NCBI GenBank assembly: GCA_964023205.1
Contig: OZ026844.1
Span: 24,402,934-24,466,933, forward strand
Length of the DNA: 64,000 nucleotides
DNA from: Lutraria lutraria
Lineage: Eukaryota > Mollusca > Bivalvia > Venerida > Mactridae
Direction of reading: 5' to 3'
Shown: piece by piece, positions 51,201 to 57,814 of the stretch
Layout: each line of letters starts with the position of its first letter
Numbering within the stretch: position 1 is the first letter of the stretch
The notes under the pieces: generated by a model
Databases searched by the model: none
Told to the model about the DNA's origin: nothing
The model's input: the letters and a program-made list of their open reading frames with translations, nothing else
Program-made: the position numbers and the translations under genes

Positions 51201-54200
51201 CATCGCAATATCTCAATCCTTACTTAAGTTATTGACCAGAAACTGATTTTCTATTTTTAGTAACAGTGACCTTGACCTTACTGAACCTAGATGCAATTCA
51301 AAAGCATGGACTGCATGTAAGCTACCTACACACAAAATTTCATTGCAGTATCTTAATCCTTGATTAAGTTATTCACTGAAAGTTGATTTTCTATTTTTAG
51401 TACAGTGACCTTGATCCCAGACACCCCAAATACAATCCCAAGCTAGGTTTTGATTCAAGGATGCTAAATACCAAGTTTAGTCAACATTGGTCATTCCAAA
51501 CTTAAGTTATTGACCAGACACTGATTTTCTATTTTTAGTAACAGTGACATTGACCTTGATCCCACAGACCCCAAATAAAATCTCAGGCTAGCTATTCATT
51601 CAAGGATGCTAAATCCCAAGTTTAGTCAACATTGGTCATTCCAAACTTAAGTTATTGACCGGACACTTATTTCTATTTTTAGTAACAGTGACCTTGACCT
51701 TGATCCCACAGACCCCAAATACAATCCCAGGCTAGCTTTTCATTCAAGGATGCTAAATCCCAAGTTTAGTCAACATTGGTCATTCCAAACTTAAGTTATT
51801 GACCAGACACTGATTTTCTATTTTTAGTAACAGTGACCTTGACCTTGATCCCACAGACCCCAAATACAATCCCGGGCTAGCTTTAATTCAAGGATCCTAC
51901 ATACCAAGTTTGGTCAAGATTGGTCCATCAGAACTTAAGTTATTGACCGGACACCGCCTGTTTGACAATCGCCTGCCCGCCCGCCATTTTCGGCACTCTT
52001 ATAACCAGGTTTCACTTTGTGAAAACCTGGTTAAAAAAATAAATGGAAGTATAAGTATAAAGAGGGCAAAAATAATTTGTATGAACAAAAAATGATGATA
52101 ATATTGATTATGAATGAAGTACAAGTATCCTGTATGGTAGAGTATCCTGATTAGTGTATCAGTTTACTGAAAAGTCTTATCTCCCTAATATACGCAACAA
52201 CTGCTTCTGCAAAGGGGGCATACAAGTTGCTGTCCACATTTATCTATCTGTAAGCCAGTCAATTAGAATTTAAGGTACACATGTACTTAGTTGTGCATTG
52301 CACAGAATACATTTTAGGGCATACCATCTCTGATGAGATTGATCATGAATGACTAGTTCTGCATCTAGTGATCTTTACCTTTTCTTGATGACTGGATCTG
52401 TAAACAGGGAGCCATTTACCAAAAATTGACTTGACTGAGTATAAGGAATCTTTATATTGGTAAGGTTAAAATTTAAAAGGATTTAGTAAATAAACATTCG
52501 ATAAAATCTTCTATGGATCCACTGAGACAAGAAACAGCTACAGCTGCAACAGTATCACTGTCAATAGAACTATGGGTTTATGGGTTTATATGGGTTTATA
52601 TGGGTTTATGGGTTGGGTATTCTTCATAAATTTCATGGAATTCAGTTTTGAGTTTCTGACATTTTATCACAGTAAAATAAAATAGAAGTTCTACTAATTT
52701 TCAAAGGTCCGGGGTGGGCTATATGGAACTTTGTTTTAATTCTGCTATTGATTATACATATTCACATGAAGATCTTCAACAATTGGTGGGATTGCATTTG
52801 AATTACGTTCAAAAGCACATCTAAACAAGGAGTTAATAACAAGAACTTCTTAAGTTTCAAAATGCACTGAAGAAATAAAGGGATTGTTTGGTTTTTAGCC
52901 TTGATTAACATAAAAACTTTTTACAGGGAATGCTCTAATTATTTAATATTATGATTATGAAGAGAATCCAGCATTTTCAGTATGACTTCCTAGCTGATAC
53001 ATATAAAATATTTGTAATATAGTTGTGAACCACTAACAGCAATAAGAGAATAGTGTATAGGGACTTTTCTATCAACTCCCTAATCTGAGTATGGAACAAC
53101 TTTCAGAAGCTTGAGGGCCTTCTCTCATTTCTTCTTGATTGATATGTGGAAGAATTTAAAGTTACTATAAACTATCATGCCAATTAGCTGTTTGTTAGAT
53201 GTTTGGTAAAAGCATGTTTGAAGAAATATTTTCTATGGTGCTCAAGACAGATTTTGATTTTTATAATCGGAATTAAATTGGTAAAGTACGCATTTGTTGA
53301 TTTTGTCCTTAATTTACATTATTTTGTTGAATAGTTCATGAACTTTAAGCATGAAAATATGTCTTACTTGACATAGTAACATAGTTTTGCAATAAGACCT
53401 TTTCAATAATTAATTAATTTTCAATGCAAAACTATATCCAACTTAACATATTTATAGTTCTGCACAATTTTTTTTTTTGGATATATCACTATTTTCAGTG
53501 CAAAACTATTGCTAACTCGAATAAATGATTTAAAACACTTAATTAAGAATTTCACACAAAAATTAGTATGATCTTTATTCTTCAAATATTAATTAGCAAC
53601 AAATATAAAAGAATTATTGTAAAATGTCAAAAAGGGAAAAAAATAGACAGTTTTTCCTCTCTCCTGAAAACTTTCTGAAAACAGAGTTAGCATAGTTTTG
53701 CGCTGAGCTGTCGAATTAATATGTGTAGATTCTATATGATTCAATTTAAACTATATTTTTGTGTTCGAAATATGTAGTTTGTTACAATTAATGCAAAAAA
53801 ACCAGAGAACTTGATTTATTTGGCATTGTCTATTGATAAATTTCCCAATTTGACAGGACCCAAACCCATTCCCAAAGAGATGAAAAAATCCATTCTTTGA
53901 AAAATGGTCATGGACTATTAAGAACAAACGAACCTCCAAACAAAGTCCATCTGTCAATAAAGGCCACATTTCAGAAGATCACAACTCTGATCGATCTGAC
54001 GGATCGATCCACAGACCAACCCCCTTTTCTTTGAAGGGGGCATAATAAGATCAAATCAAGCCTCATCCATACAAGATCGTGACTTCAGGGAATCATTAAT
54101 TTCAATCAGTCAACAAGATAAAAGTTATATAACTAGACTACATGCAGTAAACTCCTTGTCAAAGGGGTGTATGATATAAAGAAAAGTATTATATACATAC

Positions 54201-57200
54201 AGAAAATTGGCTCTTTTCAAAATTAAAACATCAATAAACATAGTTTATAGTCAAACTTGTAACAATGGCCACCCTTTGGGATGGACAAAATATGGCCTAT
54301 CTTGACAGGTGGGCTTTATATGGAGGTCCTTTTGTTCTAAATAATCAATTATAGATTTTTCATAGAATGACCTTTACTCACAGGGTGGCCTTTATTCAGA
54401 GGTCACTGATAAATAGGTTTGTCTGTACATAAATTTAAGTACAGTTTAACATTGAAATCTTTTTAGTAAGATAAATCATGTGAATTCACAGTGCATTCAA
54501 TGCTCCAACTGTCAAGGTTTGTGATTTTATGACATCAGTGTATACCCACAGGGAGCTTTAATATTTAACTTTATAAACATTTGTACATGTATCTGATAGA
54601 GATCTACAGTATACATGTACTGCTCAGTTAGGATAATTATAGAGTGACGCAGTGGTCGAGTCCACTTTTAGGGTGTAAAACCGTTGTCATATTGTATAAA
54701 TTATCATTAGACAAGTAGGCTGACTATAAAGTTTACAAATTTCGTTTAGTACTTCAACTGCCGGCGTAGCGCAGTTGGTAACAATGGTGTCTCTTGATAC
54801 ATTTGTTGTGAAAATATCAGTGTGACACCGCGATAGTACTTTTTCACAAATTATTTTCTATTTCTATATATTTGTTTTTAAAAAGTTTTTATTTCGTAAG
54901 GACTATACTAGATCTAGTAATTCTGGTAATTATGATTGGTTCGCTTTTAAAAGTCCATCTATTTTCAGCCATATTCAGCTAGTTGACCTTCATGCAGATA
55001 AGTTGGCACGAAATACTTGTGCACGGTACTATAAATACTTCAAGTACTTAATTGTGCACTACACACTTCACGTTACACAGGACAGTAATGCATTCTTTTT
55101 CTTTACAGTTTACTACTAAAATATTATAACAAACCTACCCATGTACAACAATTTATTTGCGTCTGAGGTAAAGTTGAAAAAGAAAATGAAACAAGAGGGC
55201 CAAGATGGCCCTATATCGCTCACATGACAAACACTGTTCACTCATTAAAACATTGTTTTGACCCAGTAACCTAGTTTTTGACCCCAGATGACCCATGTTA
55301 GAACTTGTCCTACATATAAATAAGACAAACATTCTGACAAAATTTGGTGAAGATCCAATCAAAACCATGAAAACTACAGCATAGACAAGGTTTTCCTAAG
55401 ATTTGACCTCGTGACCTAGTTTTTGACCCCAGACGACCTATGTTCGAATTTGTCTTACATATCATTAAGACAAACATTCTGACTAGGTTTGGTGAAGATA
55501 CGATCAAAATTTGACATCTACAGTGTTAATAAGGTTTTCCTAAGATTTGACCTTGTGACCTGGTTATTGACCCCAGATGACCCATATTTATACTTGACCG
55601 TTATATCATTAAAACAAACGATTTGACAAAGTTTGATGAAGATCCAATAATAACTGTGAAATCTACAGTGTTAACATGGTTTTTCATAAGATTTGACCTA
55701 GCAACCTAGTTTTTGACCCAAGATTACCAATATTCGAACTCGTCCAAGATATTATGAAGACAAACATTCTGACAAGGTTTCATGATCATCCAATCAAAAC
55801 AGTGACTTCTAGAGTGTTCACAAGGTTTTCCAGCAATTTGCCCTACATATCATTGAGGCAAACATTCTGACAAGGTTTGGTGAAGATCCAATTAAAACTG
55901 TGACATCTACAGTGTTAACAAAGTTTTCCTAAGATTTGACCTTGTGACCTAGTTATTGACCCCAGATGACCCATATTTATACTTGACCGTTATATCATTA
56001 AAACAAACGATTTGACAAAGTTTGGTGAAGATCCAATAATAACTGTGAAATCTACAGTGTTAACATGGTTTTTCATAAGATTTGACCTAGCAACCTAGTT
56101 TTTGACCCAAGATGACCCATGTTCGAACTTGTTCAAGATATTATGAAGACAAACATTCTGACAAGGTTTCATGATCATCCAATCAAAACAGTGACTTCTA
56201 GAGTGTTCACAAGGTTTTCCAGCAATTTGCCCTAGTGACCTAGTTTTTCACCGGAAATGACCCATTATCAAACTTGACCTACATGTTATTAAAATAAACA
56301 TTCTGACAAAGTTTCATGAAGATCCAGTCAAAACAGTGATTTCTAAAGTGTTCACAAGGTTTTCCCTTATTTGGCCCTGGTGACCTAGTTTTTTACCCAA
56401 AATGGCCCAATATCGACATCGTCCGAGATTTTGTTGATATTAACAGTCTGACCCAGTTTTGCTAAAATTGAGCTAAAAATGTGGACCCTGGTGTGGTCAC
56501 AACATAAAGTTTGACGACACACGACGCACACCACACGACGCCGGACGCCGGACGGAGAGTGATCCTAATAGCTCACTTTGTCACTTTGTGACATGTGAGC
56601 TAAAAAGACAACCTGTGAGGTTCGAACTCGCGATAAAATTTTCGTTCCCGAGCAATTCTAAATGCTTTACCAACTGTGCCAATCAGACATCTACAATTTC
56701 CTTGCTAAACTACAATACTTTATTCGTTTCTTATAAACCCATTTTACCCATTCAGACAATGGTTGTAAACTTTTGTGTACACATAAAATGAAATGTCACT
56801 ATCACATTATCCTAACTGAACAGTATCTACAATATACAGGCCAGAAATAGATTGTGTTAACGATCACACAACTCTGAGTCACCCAATTTTTTGCAATAAC
56901 CAAAACGTTTCTAACAGCTAAATCCAAGTATAAAAATATTAGGGGACAAATAGTACCTCTTATTCTCACCCAGGTATGTTTAGAAATAAACCTTAGATAA
57001 GTTTTTAGACCTATAAACATTAAATCTTTTAGTCCAGAAATCTCTTATTTTCTAGCCATATTTATAAACAAGAATTCAGGCAGATAAAATTTGGTTTGCA
57101 TCAACAACATTTACCAGTACCTGCATTCCAAAGACTGACTTTAATTCTCATTGGCAATCACGACAAAGCACCGAGCCCTATGGAATGACATTAGTGAAAA

Positions 57201-57683
57201 GGCATGCGATCGGAACTTCTGCAGCTGGTAACACTATTGTTATGTTCATGTTAACGATACCGACCGAGAATATTCAACCAAGATTTTTTCACAGTTATTT
57301 CCGGTATAACTCAGCAATAATCTCTACCCAGAGCAACTGTTCCTTCTGTACTCTGTGTAGAGATTATACTTGTAGATGACTAAAAGTACTGATATACACT
57401 ATTTCACGTACTCAGCTGACAGATTTTCAAAGATGTTAGTTTTTAAGCAATATGTAATGCAAGAGAAAAAGTTAATTTTTATCTTTCATTTATATCCTAC
57501 ATATTTTTTATCTATCATTTATACCCTACATATTATGATATTAGTCTAATTACATTCAATTCTATGTTATACTTACCAACAAGATCTTTGTTAGGACCGA
57601 CATCCATGGAGTTCCAGGAGAATGAATACTTAGACGGCCAGTTGGTGAAACCTTCATGATGCTTGCTGGTTAACACAACATAC
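26972..57683 (-). CDS. FUCA: Alpha-L-fucosidase, GH29 (5'-partial, multi-exon)
   Basis: This gene encodes a glycoside hydrolase family 29 exo-enzyme that removes alpha-linked L-fucose from glycoproteins, normally in lysosomes or after secretion. Coding exons in transcript order are 57683-57577, 48644-48514, one of 42333-42200 or 40012-39879, 38493-38396, 30087-29955, 27692-27522 and 27230-26972. They join in phase (107+131+134+98+133+171+259 bp), giving 343 residues and a TGA stop. Family landmarks in order are [48 protein letters not shown] (nucleophile Asp), VVTNDRWG...[27 protein letters not shown] (acid/base region), [20 protein letters not shown], and a C-terminal beta-sandwich with WPNPGQFYL. 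It starts at about residue 130 of animal homologues; the signal peptide and the HWG-type N-terminal motif lie beyond 64000. FUCA1 and FUCA2 type cannot be separated here. Confidence 0.95.
27522..27692 (-). CDS. FUCA: Fucosidase exon: [10 protein letters not shown] segment
   Basis: The acceptor is TTTCCTACAG|CTGTGG and the exon reads [20 protein letters not shown] then [20 protein letters not shown] and [17 protein letters not shown](split). GGN.L.N.GP..DG.I is a GH29 hallmark at the end of the barrel. The donor is GTTTG|GTGAGT. The sequence NDT gives a possible N-glycosylation site. Confidence 0.96.
28209..29452. mobile_element. CTAGAAATGTGTCC-family element, four-monomer copy
   Basis: It opens AACTAGAAATGTGTCCGTAG with 'catgcccccgccatatcaca', and closes with the mirror-like GCCATTTCATGGCGGGGGCA-TAAAAA. 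Four internal monomers of about 155-178 bp lie at about 28430, 28608, 28767 and 28922. Each carries TGACCTTGACCTTTGAG (one is worn), 'atgaacatttgcgccagt' and 'ccaatcatgcatgaca', ending 'gccggacac'. An (AC)n tract and an 18-bp palindrome ACCGAGGTATACCTCGGT (about 29165) lie in the distal part. It sits in a fucosidase intron and does not code for protein. Confidence 0.8.
29955..30087 (-). CDS. FUCA: Fucosidase exon: WEN...SWGYRR (acid/base region)
   Basis: The acceptor is TATTTTAG|GAACCC, completing a Gly codon. The exon encodes [20 protein letters not shown] then [23 protein letters not shown] and ends AG|GTAGTG. KWE is at the position of the conserved Glu of animal enzymes (KWEMC), proposed as acid/base or substrate contact, and SWGYRR is a GH29 signature. 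Confidence 0.95.
30449..32196 (+). mobile_element. GAGGGCC...GTGAGCTAAAAA element, CTCACCAG subfamily, long copy
   Basis: The 5' end is AACAAGAGGGCCATGATGGC-CCTATAAATGCTCACCAGGAG. The 3' end is GAGCACATTCGTGCTC (hairpin) then TGGTGAGCTAAAAA. The body has about eight tandem monomers of about 165 bp built from 'aatcaagtgacccccggggc', 'gccaattttgaccctagggc', 'acttggtagaggtccactag' and 'agctctaggccttg'. The number of monomers differs between copies, so arrays expand and shrink within the element. It lies in the large fucosidase intron. Confidence 0.85.
32329..33282 (+). mobile_element. GAGGGCC...GTGAGCTAAAAA element, CTCACCAG subfamily, short copy
   Basis: Ends and monomers are as in the neighbouring 30449-32196 copy, in the same orientation, but with about half the monomers. 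The 3' hairpin is reduced (GAGCACTGGTGAGCTAAAAA). The two copies are separated by only about 130 bp of unrelated sequence, which indicates two insertions or a duplication of the whole element. Confidence 0.85.
33984..34931 (+). mobile_element. GAGGGCC...GTGAGCTAAAAA element nested in the pogo-like element
   Basis: CTCACCAG subfamily, with 5' AACAAGAGGGCCATGATGGC and 3' GAGCACATTCGTGCTCTGGT-GAGCTAAAAA. There are about five monomers. It interrupts the pogo-like element, so it inserted later. Confidence 0.85.
35147..36495. mobile_element. ATACCCCCAG element with seven tandem monomers
   Basis: It is bounded by AATACCCCCAG at the left and CTGGGGGTAT at the right. The interior has seven monomers of about 165 bp beginning near 35285, 35448, 35590, 35762, 35930, 36096 and 36264. 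Each carries 'aacaaagggccataactcag', 'aagcatgcacaactaggctt' and 'gagtagttgctgagaaattg', followed by 'tccggac'. A (GACC)n tract lies at about 36420. The architecture matches the other monomer-filled elements here although the sequence is different. It does not code for protein. Confidence 0.78.
37103..37588. mobile_element. Foldback element with about 215-bp arms inserted in a repeat
   Basis: The ends CAGTGTGGGGAATCCACGTG and CACGTGGATTCCCCACACTG begin arms that stay complementary for about 215 bp, with mismatches and small indels. The centre is an unpaired part of about 50 bp ('gtgttatgaaaatgaatgtt'). ATAAA flanks both sides (37098-37102 and 37589-37593). The insertion splits a TACAGTCAAACCTGT-family repeat (37062-37102 and 37589-37650). 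Transcribed from the fucosidase intron it would make a very long double-stranded hairpin. Confidence 0.88.
38396..38493 (-). CDS. FUCA: Fucosidase exon: NDRWG...CHHGGYF segment
   Basis: The acceptor CTACCAG|TCCAGTG completes the AG-T Ser codon left by exon A or B. The exon encodes [20 protein letters not shown] then [12 protein letters not shown], and ends CCAG|GTAAGG. The NDRWG and CHHGG motifs match animal fucosidases; the paired Cys residues probably form the conserved disulfide. Confidence 0.95.
38637..38945 (-). repeat. tRNA-derived SINE (minus orientation)
   Basis: The reverse complement shows GTGGTCTAGTGGTAACATGC (A box, 38922-38935 region) and GGGTTCAAATCTC (B box, about 38880-38892). 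The body matches the SINE at 7538-7862, including a counterpart of 'ggatacaaatagctgattct' and 'accatagctgttaaatgggc'. It lies in the same orientation as the fucosidase transcript, 144 bp before exon 38493-38396. Confidence 0.82.
39420..39775. repeat. Short-unit minisatellite (about 32-36 bp)
   Basis: Imperfect units contain ACATGTAAATCAACAAACAA followed by ATAAATGGACA. Open frames on the minus strand with repeating [14 protein letters not shown] peptides are a by-product. The array lies in the fucosidase intron about 100 bases after the version B donor. Confidence 0.9.
39879..40012 (-). CDS. FUCA: Fucosidase nucleophile exon, version B (duplicate)
   Basis: The length is 134 bp, exactly as in version A, with the same phases. 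The acceptor is CTGATTTTAAG|CACAAA (weak pyrimidine tract) and the donor GACAG|GTACTC (normal GT). It reads [18 protein letters not shown] then [19 protein letters not shown] and LAWLYND. Of 44 residues 35 match version A; five of the nine differences are consecutive, DWEAK in A against TDAGS in B, right after the nucleophile. Nineteen of the 35 shared residues use different codons, so the duplicate is old and its protein has been conserved. Using A and B together would shift the frame. Confidence 0.92.
40190..40385 (-). repeat. tRNA-derived SINE of a second type
   Basis: The reverse complement has GTCGTCTAGTGGTTATGG (A box, about 40352-40369) and GAGTTTGAATCC (B box, about 40305-40316). It is followed by a body containing 'ctggatagcttc' and 'accgaccatctgtcag' (plus-strand reading). 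The body differs from the SINE at 7538. It lies about 180 bases before the version B exon in the transcript. Confidence 0.7.
41093..41610 (+). mobile_element. GAGGGCC-type element with (CACT)n tract, CTCACCTGA 5' end
   Basis: The 5' end is AACAAGAGGGCCACATTGGC-CCTTTATCGCTCACCTGAG. There are two monomers with 'gtgaccttgacctttgagct' followed by 'agagacctggattttgcgca'. A (CACT)n microsatellite at about 41512-41594 has replaced most of the 3' part, leaving only a weak ATTAGCTAAA end. It lies in the intron between the two alternative fucosidase exons. Confidence 0.7.
41685..41852. mobile_element. Possible pogo-like MITE
   Basis: The left end TACATTAAAACCTCACTAGG and the right end (reverse complement TACTTTGAAACCTCTGTAGT) resemble each other and the other CAGTAAAACCTC-type termini in the window. 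It is about 165 bp and non-coding. The assignment rests on terminal similarity only. Confidence 0.4.
41939..42019. repeat. Perfect 40-bp-arm hairpin between the alternative exons
   Basis: Positions 41939-41978 and 41980-42019 are perfect reverse complements around a single C at 41979. Weaker pairing continues a few bases outward. In the fucosidase pre-mRNA the hairpin forms 180 bases after the GC splice donor of version A and about 1.9 kb before the version B acceptor. It is not part of any repeat family I can see. Confidence 0.95.
42200..42333 (-). CDS. FUCA: Fucosidase nucleophile exon, version A (GC donor)
   Basis: The acceptor CTTATGCTTCAG|TTTAAG is strong. Forty-four codons read [18 protein letters not shown] then [19 protein letters not shown] and LAWLYND. 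The nucleophile Asp is the D of WSDG, and NST is an N-glycosylation sequon. The exon ends in AG, followed by GCATGT, so an in-frame join to the next exon (starting T-CCA-GTG) requires a GC-AG intron. The nearest GT downstream (after AGGCAT) would break the frame. Version A keeps the Trp-Glu after the nucleophile that other animal enzymes have, so it is probably the ancestral form. Confidence 0.93.
42652..42825. repeat. TACAGTCAAACCTGT-family repeat
   Basis: It starts CTGTCAAACCTGTGGACAAA with 'ggccatccatgggaaatatg' and ends with 'aacacaggtttgactgtttt'. It is a full-length copy with both inverted ends. A poly-C run of about 18 bases lies just beyond at about 42946. Confidence 0.65.
44278..46163. 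mobile_element. AGTCCCCTGCC-ended element inserted in the GAGGGCC element
   Basis: It carries AGTCCCCTGCC at about 44304 and the mirror GGCAGGGGACT at 46152-46162. It is flanked by the direct repeat ACAAG (44273-44277 and 46164-46168; possibly AACAAG). The body has tandem monomers with 'aacagtgacctagatatttg', 'acctattgaccctaaatgca' and 'gaagttatcatccggaaac'. It is itself interrupted by the element at 44519-45723. No coding. Confidence 0.75.
44519..45723. mobile_element. CAGGTAGTT-ended transposon with 7-bp target duplication
   Basis: The ends are CAGGTAGTTATATTAACGGT and, reversed, CAGGTAGTTGTATTTAGAGG, both followed by AGATGCAACT, giving an imperfect repeat of about 30 bp. Exact direct repeats GCTATCC flank it (44512-44518 and 45724-45730), and removing it restores 'ctaagctatccatacac' of the host. 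The interior has a local duplication of about 220 bp (45140-45330 resembles 45362-45540: 'gtcgggcatg', 'ttgtcatttctcaatcaatt', 'ataagatagggaa'). No transposase is seen. Superfamily uncertain; CAG-type ends with a 7-8-bp duplication would fit hAT-like. Confidence 0.85.
46197..47739. mobile_element. CCGGTGTARCA foldback element with two internal minisatellites
   Basis: The left end is CCGGTGTAGCAGTCTATTTT; the right end reversed is CCGGTGTAACAGGCCATTCT. Both are followed by related TTCCCC...GGCC...AAAAA...TGGCCTAGGCC sequence, so the inverted repeats are at least 60 bp and imperfect. Inside are a 66-bp minisatellite (about 46280-46800, unit with 'ttctaggccatttcttcccc' and 'aacagtattgcattatgat', worn copies to 46990) and a 34-bp one (about 47050-47600, unit with 'cagaaatatgaacataaaga' and 'cataagtataaact'). 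It does not code. Confidence 0.85.
48514..48644 (-). CDS. FUCA: Fucosidase exon: [12 protein letters not shown] segment
   Basis: The acceptor is TTTGTTTTCTAG|GTTC. The exon continues the split Gly codon and reads [20 protein letters not shown] then [23 protein letters not shown]. The donor is AAG|GTGCAG, a weak match to consensus. The exon ends in phase 0, as needed by both alternative next exons. The acceptor sits only 12 bases from a 42-bp minisatellite. Confidence 0.95.
48657..49449. repeat. 42-bp minisatellite, about 19 nearly identical copies
   Basis: The unit starts GAGATATGATAATATAAGCA and continues CACTTGATAGCATTATGTAACA. Nearly all copies are identical; I see one single-base deletion (about 49304) and one A-to-T change (about 49274). 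Such homogeneity means recent expansion, so length polymorphism is likely. Both long minus-strand open frames (215 and 221 codons) are due to the unit being a multiple of 3 without stops. The array begins 12 bases outside the acceptor of the fucosidase exon at 48644. Confidence 0.97.
49454..50052 (+). mobile_element. GAGGGCC...GTGAGCTAAtAAA element, CTCACCTGA subfamily
   Basis: The 5' end is AACAAGAGGGCCAAGATGGC-CCTAGGTCACTCACCTGAG and the 3' end ATCCTAATCAGGTGAGCTAAT. Internal monomers contain 'gtccgattacacccataact' and 'gctagagtgtaaac'. It directly abuts the 42-bp minisatellite, whose array may have started at the insertion edge. Confidence 0.8.
50748..52038. mobile_element. AACCAGGTTTTCC-ended element with about seven monomers
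   Basis: The left end has 'cgaaaccaggttttccaagg' and the right end 'cactttgtgaaaacctggtt', an inverted pair. Tandem monomers of about 125-150 bp repeat 'tttctatttttagtaacagt', 'gaccttgaccttgatcccac', 'ccaaatacaatcccaggcta' and 'ccaagtttagtcaacattgg'. It lies in a fucosidase intron and does not code for protein. Confidence 0.78.
52040..53880. other. Unassigned intronic sequence
   Basis: Mostly unrecognised. A short octamer tandem (ATGGGTTT and variants) lies at about 52572-52615. I see no exon; the fucosidase intron spans this stretch. Confidence 0.5.
53880..54430. repeat. TACAGTCAAACCTGT-family repeats (one partial, one complete)
   Basis: A partial copy lies at about 53880-53985 ('ccatctgtcaataaaggcca'). 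A complete copy lies at 54249-54430, starting TATAGTCAAACTTGTAACAA with 'ggccaccctttgggatggac' and ending 'ataggtttgtctgta'. The complete copy defines the family length of about 180 bp. Confidence 0.65.
55189..56606 (+). mobile_element. GAGGGCC...GTGAGCTAAAAA element, CTCACATG subfamily, second copy
   Basis: The 5' end is AACAAGAGGGCCAAGATGGC-CCTATATCGCTCACATGAC and the 3' end CACTTTGTGACATGTGAGCT-AAAAA. Over its first 370 bp it is almost identical to 24467-25599. Further on, a block with 'gacaaagtttgatgaagatc' and 'aatctacagtgttaacatgg' is repeated (about 55560-55840 and 55960-56230), so this copy gained an internal duplication the other lacks. Confidence 0.85.
56612..56690 (-). repeat. tRNA-like sequence (SINE head or tRNA relic)
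   Basis: The reverse complement shows TGATTGGCACAGTTGGTAAA (A-box-like, about 56668-56687) and GCGAGTTCGAACCTC (B box, about 56617-56631) about 40 bases apart. No folded tRNA with matching acceptor stem is evident, and the element directly follows the end of the preceding repeat. It may be a truncated SINE. Confidence 0.45.
57577..57683 (-). CDS. FUCA: Fucosidase exon: HHEGF segment
   Basis: The acceptor is CATACAG|G at 57684 and the donor GTTG|GTAAGT at 57576. The exon encodes [20 protein letters not shown] then [14 protein letters not shown]. The HHEGF motif is an invariant part of the GH29 active site, with His residues contacting fucose. The exon begins with the last base of a codon and ends with the first base of a Gly codon. 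It is the most 5' exon I can find; the upstream intron is longer than 6.3 kb. Confidence 0.95.
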
Positions 57684-57814
57684 CTGTATGGTATATAATA
57701 ATGATCTTGTAAGTTTGTCAAATAAACATACATAGTACATCATGATAGTGCTGATATTACGTTCATTAACATTTTTTACAGATATATACATGTATTTATA
57801 AAATGAAAGGAGTA

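Noticed and set aside
54640..54830. tRNA-like stretches ('acgcagtggtcgagtccact' and 'gccggcgtagcgcagttggt')
   Set aside because: Only A-box-like similarity; no B box at the right distance and no fold.
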